From the NCBI GenBank assembly GCA_027923505.1, contig BROI01000012.1, positions 62,001 through 126,000 of the forward strand: a stretch of 64,000 nt of DNA. Direction: 5' to 3'. The notes under the pieces are model-generated. The model was given only the letters and a program-made list of their open reading frames with translations, made no database searches and was not told the origin of the DNA. This DNA is from Mayamaea pseudoterrestris. Its lineage: Eukaryota > Bacillariophyta > Bacillariophyceae > Sellaphorales > Sellaphoraceae. Positions 9,449 to 20,400 of the stretch are shown piece by piece. Positions within the stretch are counted from its first letter, which is position 1. Each line of letters begins with the position of its first letter. The translations under genes were made by a program, and so were the position numbers.

Positions 9449-11470
9449 ATGGCTGACGCTCCTCCTGTCCCTCACGCCATTGGGGGCCCCGCCGGCATCT
9501 CGACCAACGCCTCGCTCCTCGACTTCTTCACCTCGCCGACCAACGACGCCCTTCGCGGCAACAGCCGCGCGTGGATCGAGCAGCTCGACCCACTTGTCCA
9601 TGACTACGACGGCGCTGACATTCTCGAACGAATCGTCAGCGTGCCTCCGACGCGCGCCGGCGCTTACATCCGTTACCATCGCACGGAACCAGGCGACACG
9701 ATCGGGACGATCAAGGTTTACACTGGCTTTCAGCAGTACGTCGCAGGCCTCGTCATGACGCCCCTCGACGGGCGAGTCTACGCCACGCTGGGCGACCTCC
9801 GCGCACCGGCCATGCCAGTGTACGCCCATCGTGAACGCCCCGATTGCCGGCACCCGGCTCGGAGCCAGGGTACGACCCAAGCCGGGCCTGGCGGACCGGG
9901 GTTCGCGGCATGGCGGTCAGCGAGTGCCCGCACCACGCGCGGTGGCGAGCCCGGCGCGGAGCGGCACCGACGCGCAGGATCTGCGATATACGACACGAAC
10001 CCGCCCCGCACCGCGTGTTGCATCGCGCCGCCAGCTATTACAATCCGAACTACTCGACTTTGCCTCGCCTGCGCCAGCCGCGCAACACGGCGTCGCCGCC
10101 ACAGGCGACGCAATCCCCGAAGGCGTGTCGCCGTGCATCGCATGTACCTTCCGCTGCCGGCGCCGCCTCAAGCACCAATCGACAGCATCCGACTGATGAC
10201 GCTCCTCGCTCAAGAACGCAGCGCATCACGCAAAGACGACACGGACCCCGCGACGCAACTCACCAAGACGTTCGGCGTAGGCGGCATGAACTTGCTGGGG
10301 CGCCTACTGGGAACGGACGACAGCGACGCGTGGCCGCCTATCTGGGCGGTCCTCGCGGGTAGCACCAGCGCCAACGCATTGAACAACTTGGCCGACGCCT
10401 ACCGCCAGTCGGGCGGACCAGGCTGCCGCCCCATCGCCACGCCAGCGCACTTGAGCCTCCTCAAGCACGTCGCGCTCGCGCCCGACAACATCAACGACCT
10501 GACGCAAGGCCTCCAGCCGTTTATCGTCGCCACGCTCGACACCAGCACCAACTCAGCATCGACTCGAACGGCCGAGATCCAAGCCAACGTGGAAGACCAC
10601 CAACTGGTCTTTGAAGGGGGCTCCGTGGACTTGCGCGACGCCCGCTCGTTCCGCGAGGCGAATCGCAAGATCTTCGCCCCGAACACCCCGACTCAGTTCC
10701 GCTCGCAGATGGAAGCCTACCTCAAGGTACTCAAGCAGGTACTAGGGGCGACGCACACGCTCACGGTAACAGTCGACACGTTCATGGTAATGTACCGAGA
10801 GAAGGAGCACGACTACGAAGGCTACCTCGGCCGCATTGAAAAAGGTCCAAGCAAGGCGATGCGTTGGATCCAGATCCGTGTCGGCCACTTCCTTCGCGAC
10901 TTGGCGGATGGAGCGCGGGACACGACAGCGCCAGCGCTTCTCAGTCTCCTCCGCATGTGGAACTACCAAGACCGCAGCTGGTACGACCTCGAGCTGCCGG
11001 GCCTCGGTCCGCGCACACCTGGGGCGCGGGGAGGCATCGTCGACGGCGGACCCTCGGACGACTCGACACTTTCGACAAGAGGAACGGGCACCCGCACGGG
11101 AGCGTCGCAAGGTGGCGGCGCGCCACGCAACGGCGGTGCCGCTCCAGGCTCAAGCGGCACGCAAGGCGGCGGCGGCGCAGGCGGCGGCGGCGGCGGCGGA
11201 GGCGGCACGCGCGAGGCCCTCCCGGCGGCCGACACACCTCCGGAACTCCTTGCCTTTCGCAACGCCCAGGAGCCGAATTTCCGCATTGGGAACATCACGG
11301 CCGGACGCGGCGCTTTCCCGGTACGCGACGACGGCACGCCGATGTGTCTAACCTACCATGTACGAGGCAGTTGCACGACAGCGTGCGCACGCCGCGCCGA
11401 CCATGGCCCCCATACGCCGACTGAGACGGCGCGCTTGGTGGCCTGGTGCCAGTCCGTGCCGTCCCCGTAG
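9449..11470 (+). CDS. gag-like protein of the split-repeat retroelement
   Basis: An open frame of 673 codons starting with ATG directly after A1. The first 130 residues look helical and acidic. The middle part is Arg/Pro-rich and low in complexity. Residues near 330-520 again look folded. A Gly-rich linker (nt 11150-11210) precedes a Cys/His cluster (CLTYHVRGSCTTACARRADH, about nt 11341-11400) that fits a CCCH-type zinc finger. Similar C-terminal Cys/His motifs occur in Gag proteins of algal YR elements, as far as I recall. Codon use is much more GC-rich than in the host genes of the window. The assignment to gag rests on position and the zinc cluster. Confidence 0.55.
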   Translation: MADAPPVPHAIGGPAGISTNASLLDFFTSPTNDALRGNSRAWIEQLDPLVHDYDGADILERIVSVPPTRAGAYIRYHRTEPGDTIGTIKVYTGFQQYVAGLVMTPLDGRVYATLGDLRAPAMPVYAHRERPDCRHPARSQGTTQAGPGGPGFAAWRSASARTTRGGEPGAERHRRAGSAIYDTNPPRTACCIAPPAITIRTTRLCLACASRATRRRRHRRRNPRRRVAVHRMYLPLPAPPQAPIDSIRLMTLLAQERSASRKDDTDPATQLTKTFGVGGMNLLGRLLGTDDSDAWPPIWAVLAGSTSANALNNLADAYRQSGGPGCRPIATPAHLSLLKHVALAPDNINDLTQGLQPFIVATLDTSTNSASTRTAEIQANVEDHQLVFEGGSVDLRDARSFREANRKIFAPNTPTQFRSQMEAYLKVLKQVLGATHTLTVTVDTFMVMYREKEHDYEGYLGRIEKGPSKAMRWIQIRVGHFLRDLADGARDTTAPALLSLLRMWNYQDRSWYDLELPGLGPRTPGARGGIVDGGPSDDSTLSTRGTGTRTGASQGGGAPRNGGAAPGSSGTQGGGGAGGGGGGGGGTREALPAADTPPELLAFRNAQEPNFRIGNITAGRGAFPVRDDGTPMCLTYHVRGSCTTACARRADHGPHTPTETARLVAWCQSVPSP

Positions 11471-12376
11471 GGGGCCGGCAGGCCGTCGCCTGGCGCGCGA
11501 CGGTCACAGCCTGCAAGTCTTCGGGAGGGTCGTCAAGTGAGGCGGCGGATCGAAGAAGGCAGGAGTAGTCTAACTGAAAACCTAACTAGTCACATGTTTG
11601 TTCCAAACGCTAATCTAGGTAAGCCACCATTCGACGGAGCCGTTGGCAAACTGACCCAGCGCTCCACCACCACGTTACGCAGACGCCGTGCTGCACCGAC
11701 CCCGACATTCCGACCGACATTAGCGTCCATCTCCGAGTCCAGCGAGGAGACGCTCGACCCCTCGACACCGACAAGCGAAGTAGCGACTCGCGCCCCACCG
11801 ACATCCTTCGACGCATCACGCACGCCACCGCACACGCGCGGGGGTCCACGCGACGCACCTCCACGGCCATTGACACCCACGGCGCCTCGGCCGGCGCAAT
11901 TTCGCGACCCACCTCGGCGACCCTGAGTACGCGAAGCACACCACACGCTGCAGGCCTCCACGTCGTGGGAGGACTTTATCAATCGAGTACGCGACCCACC
12001 GGACCCTCGCCGACACGGTTGGCGACATTGACCATCCAGCGCGCCACCCTTTCACGCCACGCATCCAGTCCAACGCTGGTGTCCAGCGACAATAACCCCC
12101 CCACGGTACCATCACCAACAGCGACTTGGGAACTTGCCGGAAGCGTGGCGCACCACGACGTCATCGCCCAGCTGCGGACGTGGCCGAACATCCACAGCCT
12201 CCACGACAACGTCGCGCCGTCAGCTGGCACAACGTGGCTCCACGACCACCGTCGGCCCAGCCGCGTATCTTGCGCCTCCAAAGTTGGCACCAGCGTCATC
12301 TACCGCTATGTCCCGCGAACGACCACATTCCGGGCCCTTGTAACGTCATGGCCGACAGCGTCGCGCTACTGGGAAA

Positions 12377-13500
12377 TTGTCTGACGATGAGTTTCTCACG
12401 CACTTTAACACCACTTACCCCAGAATTCTCATGGACACTCTGCCATCTGCGACACGCCACGAGCTCCGCGATCAGCTCCGCCTTTTGGCAGGCTGGCACG
12501 GCGTGTTTCTTCCACCGCCCGGTCCGCTGACACCGCCTGGCAGTGCTGACCGCCTTCTGCAACTCGCTACGGATTGGCGCCCACACTGCCCCATTGTTCC
12601 GACCCAATCCAACCCCTACTGGTATTCGCGCAGCTCTATCGATTCGGCGACATCGCACCTCGAGTCGACCCGTCCGGCTAGTACCGTGGATGACGCCCCC
12701 TTACGTGCCGCCAGGCGTTCGCCCTCATGGGGACCCGCGACATCCGGTACGACGCCAGGAAAAATCGACATTCGCCTCAACGCCTGCTCAAGTACTTTGG
12801 CCGCGCCGATCCGCCGCCGAATCGCGTCAAGCCCCCCCCCGATCGTATGTGCCCGTGTCCTCCGCTGCGCGCACCGCCGGCACGCTTACCCAAGCCGCCG
12901 ATATATCGCTAGCTTCTTTCTCCTCCGCCCGGCGAATACACTGGCGTCACAGTCGACCAACCGTTTTGGTTCTGCAATGTCCAGCTGTTCCACGCTGGCG
13001 GTCGATGGGATCTCGCCACTGCAACCTCGGCCGACATGGCCCGCTCCACTGGTTGCAGCCTGACTTTCACCACCCAAAAGAATGGTACGCGCGCGGGAGG
13101 TCGCCACGGCGTCACGGGGCGACCCCTCCTCTGCTCCTACTGGGCGCCATCATTCGCGCCTCCTTCACCTCCGCACACGCGGCCGACACTTACTACCCCG
13201 CTCGCCACCGTCCCATCTTCCCAAGCACTCACGCTACGCTCCGGCGACATCACCACAGCCCTTCGCGACACCGTGGTGTTGCCCGTCGGCTGTACTTCTT
13301 CCACGACCGACATTAACGCCCGCTCGCTTCTGGCGGCGGCGGCGCCTGCTCTACTCTGCTCCAACGTGGACTCCGACCGCATCCGCCCATTGGTCGCTGG
13401 CCACTCACGCCATGCTCCGCTACCTCCACGTTCAAGCACTGCCCGCCATGCACCACTACGCCCAACTCATGGTCGCTGGCGGCTATTCTAATGTTATTCC
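12377..13500 (+). other. decayed region with tyrosine-recombinase-like C terminus
   Basis: No single frame covers this stretch. At about 13415-13490 one frame encodes AMLRYLHVQALPAM, the signature I associate with the C-terminal end of tyrosine recombinases in DIRS-like elements of algae and oomycetes. The reading is fragmentary and the region is treated as fossil. Confidence 0.5.
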
Positions 13501-13654
13501 CAACCATTTCGGTTCCACTCATGTAATTTCCTCGCTGCGCCCTCGCTGCGCTCACCGAGCTTTTCTTTCCCCGCGCTTCCTCCCGCTTCCCCACCCAGAC
13601 TTGTCGGCGGCCTGATTTCTCAGACTTCCTCCGGAAATGGGAGGCTGTTGGAGC

Positions 13655-13779
13655 GACACTGGGCCTGGGGGGTGGCAAGTAAAACTGCCTGTTAACACCA
13701 ACTCGTCTCTCCAACTAGCTAGCTGCCTAGATGGGCTGGATGACAGCAAGCCGGTATGTGCTGAGGACAAAGGACTGGC
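13655..13779 (+). repeat. B1 split direct repeat
   Basis: 125 bp matching B2 at 14020-14146 apart from small indels. It is joined almost directly to A2. Confidence 0.88.
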
Positions 13780-13781
13780 CA

Positions 13782-13999
13782 TCATTCCGGTGCAGGGGGA
13801 AGAAAGCCGCACCGGACAATTGAACACCAAGAAGCACATGCACCTACTTGAGACTTTACCTGATACTGCCTTACTACGCTCCGCGCGGCGAAAGCCTCGC
13901 GACGTCGATTCTCGTCTCCTCATTCTGTTGCACGAAGTCAACTGCAGACATCCGAGTCAAGCAGTTCCAGTACTTCATTAGATAGTCTCATAAGCTTCA
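13782..13999 (+). repeat. A2 split direct repeat
   Basis: 218-bp copy of A1 lying between B1 and B2, which gives the B1-A2-B2 block expected of a Ngaro/PAT-like element. Confidence 0.9.
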
Positions 14000-14019
14000 C
14001 CCTCCTCACCCACCCTCGT

Positions 14020-14146
14020 GACACTGGGCCTGGGGGGGCTGGCAAGTAAACTGCCTGTTAACACCAACTCGTCTCTCCAACTAGCTAGCTGCCTAGATGG
14101 GCTGGATGACAGCAAGCCGGTATGTCGGCTAGGACAAAGGACTGGC
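14020..14146 (+). repeat. B2 split direct repeat
   Basis: Second copy of B1, about 20 bp after A2. It marks the likely right end of the element, about 80 bp before satellite sequence resumes. Confidence 0.85.
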
Positions 14147-14224
14147 GGCCGATTCATGCGGCAAGCACAGGGCAACACAACACACTCAATAGCCCAAGCC
14201 ATGTCGGAGATTCAAGTTGTCAAT

Positions 14225-15655
14225 CAGTCTCTGCGTTGTAGCGCAGCAAAAGGATGGCACCATTCGTGTAATTTGAACCTATACTCTTCAGGAAGCATGG
14301 CACGCGGGCTGAGACTGGTGACAAGTTGTCAACAAATACATTGCCATCCCCTGAGACACCAGTCAAGCCTATCATCTTGTAGCGCAGCCTGAAAAAGGAT
14401 GTTGGCACCATTCTGGTGTAATTTGGGCACCTATCGGGCTTGCTGTAGGGGTGTTTGAATGTCAAGGCACCTGCAGGATGAGATTGGTGACAAGTTGTCA
14501 CCAAATACATTGCCATCCCCTGAGACACCAACCAAGCCTACTTTCGTGTAGCGCAGCGTGAAAAAGGATGTTGGCACCATTCGGGTGTAATTTGGGAACC
14601 TACAGGGCTTGCTGTAGGGGCGTTTGAATGTCATGGCATCTGCGGGCTGAGACTGGTGACAAGTTGTCAACAAATACATTGCCATCCCCTGAGACACCAG
14701 TCAAGCCTATCATCTTGTAGCGCAGCCTGAAAAAGGATGTTGGCACCATTCTGGTGTAATTTGGGCACCTACAGGGCTTGCTGTAGGGGCATTTGAATGT
14801 CATGGCATCTGCGGGCTGAGACTGGTGACAAGTTGTCACCAAATACATTGCCATTGCGTGAGACACCAACCAAGCCTACCACATTGTAGCGCAGCCTGAA
14901 AAAGGATGTTGGCACCATTCGGGTGTAATTTGGGCACCTACAGGGCTTGCTGTAGGGGCGTTTGAATGTCATGGCATCTGCGGGCTGAGACTGGTGACAA
15001 GTTGTCAACAAATACATTGCCATCCCCTGAGACACCAGTCAAGCCTATCATCTTGTAGCGCAGCCTGAAAAGGATGTTGGCACCATTCTGGTGTAATTTG
15101 GGCACCTACCGGGCTTGCTGTAGGGGTGTTTGAATGTCAAGGCACCTGCAGGATGAGATTGGTGACAAGTTGTCACCAAATACATTGCCATCCCCTGAGA
15201 CACCAGCCAAGCCTACTTTCGTGTAGCGCAGCCTGAAAAAGGATGTTGGCACCATTCTGGTTTAATTTGGGCACCTACAGGGCTTGCTGTAGGGGCGTTT
15301 GAATGTCATGGCATCTGCGGGCTGAGACTGGTGACAAGTTGTCACCAAATACATTGCCATCCCCTGAGACACCAACCAAGCCTACCATCTTGTAGCGCAT
15401 CCTAAACAATGATGTTGGCACCATTCTGGTGTATTTTAGGCACCTACAGGGCTTGCTGAAGGGGCGTTTGAATGTCACGGCATCTGCAGGCTGAGACTGG
15501 TGACAAGTTGTCACCAGATACATTGCCATCCCCTGAGACACCAGCCAAGCATACCATCTTGTAGCGCAGCCTGAATAAAGATGCTGGCACCATTCTGGTG
15601 TAATTCGGGCACCTACAGGACCTGTTGTTGGGGCGTTTGAATGTCACGGCATCCA
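14225..15655. repeat. 169-bp satellite array B (about 8.5 copies)
   Basis: Same family as 1-1258, with the same 169-bp period and the same ggtgacaagttgtcacc-type palindrome in most units; some units read gttgtcaac. The first unit is degenerate. The return of the family right of the retroelements suggests that one satellite block was split by insertions, or that two blocks arose by duplication. Confidence 0.95.
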
Positions 15656-16130
15656 CTGTAGCACCATGGAGCTGGTTCCTGTGTGGATGTCTGGATTGCC
15701 CTCCCATACCATAGCTGCTAGGAAGCAGCTATGGATAATTTTTTTGCACAAATCTCACCGCAAGCATGTCCCCAAGCATGGCCACACAGAATGGATGGAG
15801 ACTTCAATTGGGAGTAGATTTGGAAGGCCATGCACTGTAGCACCATGGAGCTGGTACCTGTGTGGATGTCTAGATTGCCCTCCCACACCGTAGCTGCTAA
15901 GAAGCAGCTATGGATGATTTTTTTGCACCAATCTCACCGCAAGCATGTCCCCAAGCATGGCCACACAGAATGGATGGAGACTTCAATTGGGAGTAGATTT
16001 GGAAGGCCATGCACTGTAGCACCATGGAGCTGGTACCTGTGTGGATGTCTAGATTGCCCTCCCACACCGTAGCTGCTAAGAAGCAGCTATGGATGATTTT
16101 TTTGCACCAATCTCACCGCAAGCATAGCCA
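15655..16130. repeat. 179-bp tandem repeat (about 2.6 copies)
   Basis: The segment starting gcaccatggagctggt recurs at 15661, 15840 and 16019, giving a 179-bp period with very high identity. Short plus-strand ORFs in it repeat with the unit and are not taken as genes. Confidence 0.93.
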
Positions 16131-16139
16131 AAAGGATAA

Positions 16140-16660
16140 ATGTAGCAAGTCTTCCCTTTAAACCCTCCAGTAAAATAACCAGGGTTGGGTGGGGTTTGGT
16201 GGTGGCTGGCAGTCAGGATGGCGTTCAGCTACTCAAACACACTCAATAGCCATAGCCATGGGCCATCCAGCTGTAATATGAGTCTCTGCGGCTGCTAGGC
16301 ATGCATAAAGGATGTAGGATGTGCAATCCATTCAATGGTATACCCTTTAAACCCTCAAGTAAAATGACCAGGGTTGGATTTAGCATGGGTTTCAGCTACT
16401 CAAACACACTCAATAGCCATAGCCATGGTCCAGCCAGATCCAATATGAGTCTTTGCGGTTGCTAGGCATGGGTTAAGGAAGTAGGATGTGCTGTCCCTTC
16501 TACCAGTGTGGTATACCTTCAAATCCTCCAGTAAAATGACTGGTGTTAGGTGGGGTTTGGTGGTGGCTGGCAGGCAGCATGGGTTTCAGCTACTCAAACA
16601 AACTCAATGGTACACCTACAAACACAGTGACTGTGCAAAAGTAGTGTTTGATCCTCAAAC
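16140..16660. repeat. tandem repeat of about 175-187 bp (three diverged copies)
   Basis: The words ccagtaaaatgac and gcatgggtttcagctactcaaac recur near 16160, 16350 and 16520. The units differ in length and carry more changes than the neighbouring arrays, so this is an older repeat. Confidence 0.8.
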
Positions 16661-17239
16661 TCAGGCTGGCCTATGAGTAGACAATATCTTCAGGGGGAAG
16701 CCACTTGTTACCCCCGACCTGGTCGCCAATGGTTTATGTGGTCCAAACTTCCACAATACTGGATCGGCGGTGCCACAAGAACCAATGACTCCCAGTAAAG
16801 AATGGTTCCAAGGCTTGGAAGTCCAAAAAAAGCGCGCGGGGTTCTCCTTGTGCGGCAATTGCTCAAAGGGAATCAAACTCTTCCAGCGGTGGCCTGTCAT
16901 GTCATTGTTTCTGTCAAGGTTAGAGCCTGAGACTACTGTGTGCATTGGTTTAAGAAAATAGATGATGGGCAATGGTGTAAGAAAATATCAGATTTAATAA
17001 TTTTAGTAATTTTAGAGTAAGTGACAATGGACATACCTTTGTGCAGTGCAGCTTGTGAAGATGAATCCTTGGAGTTTTTATGATTCCATGAACCTCTTAC
17101 TCGTACAATTCTTGTATGACATACCGGTATTTCGACACCTTGTTTCGTCCGTGATAGCTAGATTGTTCGCGGTAGGAAAAAATGGAAAATACATCGCTCC
17201 GCGACTCACGTTGACATCCTAAAGCCACACGACGACGAC
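16661..17239. other. unassigned spacer left of copia element 2
   Basis: A minus-strand open frame of about 100 codons (16661-16972) is Trp/Pro-rich and shows no family motif I know. The AT-rich part after 16970 holds nothing recognisable. It ends in a (gac)n run that includes the left copy of the target duplication. Confidence 0.35.
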
Positions 17240-17244
17240 GACGA

Positions 17245-17455
17245 TGTTGGATCTAGAATATATCTTGCGCGCCCTTGAAGCGACACTAATGATTAAGCAG
17301 AACAGAGTCAATAAAACCACTTTACTTATTTTCTCCAAGAAGTGATCGTCCTCGATCCACTCCTTCGGTTGCCGCTTACCGCGCTTACTTAAATGTGACC
17401 GTCTTCGTGACGTCACCGCTGCCGCTTCGGTTTGGGTTCTCATCCATGCTCAACA
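17245..17455 (-). repeat. 3' LTR of copia element 2 (left in window)
   Basis: 211 bp, TG..CA ends with a 5-bp terminal inverted repeat (TGTTG/CAACA). It is identical to 22259-22469 by eye. Confidence 0.93.
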
Positions 17456-20400
17456 CACTCCTTTGGGCCGAGTAGTACTTACTGCTCGAGGCCAGATTCA
17501 TAACCAGGTTGCGGAGCTTGCCAAACTGGGCTCCCTGCAATGGTTTCGTGAAGAAATCCGCGACCATGTCTCCGGTCGGACAATGCTCAATGTTGACTTC
17601 ACCAGCTGCCACGCGATCTTTCACAAAGAAGTACCGAACATTCATGTGTCGCGTGCGCTTTGTACTTGAGCTTCTGCCATTCTTTTCCAACAGCATTGAA
17701 CTCATATTGTCTTGATACAATTTCGTGTCTTTGACCCCGAAACCTTGCGCCTTCAGAAAATATCCTGTCCACAGCAACTGCGGTAGCACATCATGAACTC
17801 CCACAACTTCGCTCTCCGTCGAGCTTCTTGTTACCAACTTCTGTTTAGCCGACGTACTGTACACTGATCCTTGGCCAAGTGTCATTGTTCCACCAGTGTG
17901 ACCCTTCATGTCTGGGTGCACCGCGTACGACGCATCCACCCACCACTGGACTATCCCGGACTGGTCCGCCTTCAGCGTCAACACCATGTCCACGCTTCCG
18001 CGTAAATATTTAATCACTCTTGCAGCCTTCTTATAGTCGTCTTCGTCAGGCTGCTGCAGCCTCGTGCTCAAGAAAGAAATCGCTGTGCGAATATCCGGTC
18101 GCGCTCGCTGACTCAGATACAGACACTGCATCACAATCGTCACAAAAATCTGCTTCTTCGCTTCGCTCAACATGACAGGATTTTCCGATATCTGAAACAA
18201 GTGACTGGCTGCCGGAGTAGCTGCCGTTCCATCCATGTCGTCTGGCGCATGATGCAGGATGTTCTTCACATAGTCAACCATGTTGATTGCTACTTCTCCA
18301 GGCTTAGTATAGTCCAATACCATGCCGAGGTAGTCGTGCACTTTTCCGCGTGACTTATTCATTGGAGTCTCCTTGCCAAACTCCTCATCCATCTGCGCGA
18401 TGAACTCATCCACTACGCTCACGTCGACGTGCGAAATCTTCAAATCGTCCACGTGCCATCCCACGGTGATTTGCTTCCCATTGACAATCTTGTTGCACAC
18501 ACACGGATCGTACGGGTTCTTCTCGAAGCCCCACTCAAGCAATTTTGCGGACAACTTCTCCCAGAATAGTCGCGCTGCTCGAAGCGTACCATAAAGCGCC
18601 ATGAGTAATTCAACATACATGACTTTCTCGCCATTCTCCATTGTGACGCAAGGCTCGTACATCTCGCGATCAATTTCCAACAGTAGCTCCACCATCTTCC
18701 CAGTGAAACGAACGTGCACCAACTCATCCATTTCCGCTTGCATGAAAGCACCCGGTACATCAACCACAGCAACCTCGCGCCCTTCCATAGCGTCAATGAT
18801 AGCTGTCAGAAAGATGGCCTCTGTCGCTATCGTTGGAGATGCTGCGTCTTCCTTTGCAGTGTATGCTCGTTGCTTGCGTCCATCCGCGCATCCGCGTCCC
18901 TTCACAGTCCCGCATCTCTTGCGCTTGAGAAACATCAAATACGCCAGAGCGTCCTTGCGCTGCTGCGGAGTCAGAGTGCATTGGGGGACTGCCTTCATGA
19001 CGTGCCTGTCGTGTAGCTGCTGCATTTCCTTGCGCACTGCCTCCACTCCAGCATCGCCAAAAGCCTTTAAACCTTGTCGCATATTCATCTGTGCCGTGAC
19101 GAGTGGCTCCGACACTTCCTCTGCAGCGTCGAGCGTGAACAAATGAGCGAACGAGCGAGGTTTGCGCGCACGCAGGCCATACCGACCAGTGCGTGGGCCA
19201 TAGCGCGCATCGAAATCCTCTTCGTCTGCAGCAGCTGGCACTCCTTCAATTTCGCCTTCATCGGGCACTCCTTCAATTTCGCCATCATCCACGGCTGGCG
19301 CGTCGTCAAGTTCGCCGTCAATGGCCTCACCATCCTCGTCGTTCGGCACTCCTTCGATTGCGCCGTCAGCACCATCGTCGTCGTCGTCGTCGTCATCGGT
19401 CGCATTCACTCCTTCGCTTCCGCCGGCAGAGTCGTCGTCACCGCGAGAAGCGTCGTCATCATAATCAGAGTCATCATCATCCTCGGCGTCATCTTCGTGC
19501 CACATGACTGGCTCAGCAGCCTCCGCAACACGGTGGCGGTCCATGAACACGATGCCCGGATTGGCCTTCTGTTGACGAGCGAGACGATGCACGCGCTCAA
19601 TGACATCATCAGGCATGGGCAAAGGCGTAGCGTGCCCACGATTCAGAACTTTGCCCGAAGACAAACTGAGGAAATAAAACCCACCCTGCACATTACCAGT
19701 CGGGCGCAGAGCCAGCGCACCGATCGTGCGCGCCTGCATGTCATTGCTGTGCGACTCATGCGTTTGCACATACTGACCAAATTCATACTTGCAATGCCGA
19801 TTAAAGTCAACTGTCTGACCAGTCACAATAGTGCGTGGACTGAGATCCTTCGAAATGCCACGCTCGTTCGGAAACGCATTCAACCAAAACACGGCAGACT
19901 TCGTCATTTCGATAACCAAGCGTGCCGGCACGTGCTTAAATGGCAACGTGTTGTACGTCGCGCGCACGCGTTCTTTAACGACACGGATAAAACGTTCAAT
20001 TTCGCCAACGTGTTCATCCTCAGATGTCGAATGAGGCGCGCCTCCGACATCAGCCAACGCGCCAAGCATTGGAGCGAACTCCCCATCCATCAGAGCCGCG
20101 ACGACACGGAACCCACCGCGTGCGTAAATCTTCAACACAGACTCGATTGCCTTCAACATAACCGGAAGCGTACGGTTTTGAATCACCTCAACCGTAGCAA
20201 AACGAATGCTGCGGGAGAACGTCACCAACATAGGGACTTTGTTGATATACATGATGTCAGCACAAAGAGTAACGTCTCGATAGCGACTCATGATAGCCGG
20301 TGGAAGCTGCTCAACAATCGCAGGCTTCACCAGATGCGACGCGCGACGCGTCGTCTTTCCTTTTAACGAGCCAACATCTGGTCCAAAGATGTGCTCAGCA

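Larger units (their letters stand above)
9224..14146 (+). mobile_element. DIRS/Ngaro-like tyrosine-recombinase retroelement relic
   Basis: The GC-rich element has the order A1 (9224-9441), coding body, B1 (13655-13779), A2 (13782-13999), B2 (14020-14146). A1 matches A2 over 218 bp and B1 matches B2 over about 126 bp. This split direct repeat arrangement is the hallmark of Ngaro/PAT-type YR retrotransposons and does not fit ordinary TG..CA LTRs. A gag-like ORF opens the body. A tyrosine-recombinase-like segment lies near its 3' end (13405-13500). I see no reverse transcriptase motif in the 2 kb between them. The element is broken, with several breaks and probably internal loss. The close match of its repeats suggests a fairly recent origin. 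Confidence 0.65.

Noticed and set aside
12377-13616. Several overlapping plus-strand ORFs as separate host genes
   Set aside because: They are frames of GC-rich sequence inside the YR retroelement relic; only the recombinase-like trace has support.
9224-13999. Simple LTR retrotransposon with 218-bp LTRs
   Set aside because: The A repeats lack TG..CA ends, no flanking target duplication was found, and the additional B repeats and recombinase-like segment fit a split-repeat YR element better.
16661-16972. 104-codon minus-strand ORF between repeats and copia element 2
   Set aside because: Considered as a transposase fragment, but no DDE or other motif could be seen.
19074-20366. A 430-codon plus-strand ORF
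   Set aside because: Antisense shadow of the pol gene of copia element 2, with low-complexity His/Val runs.
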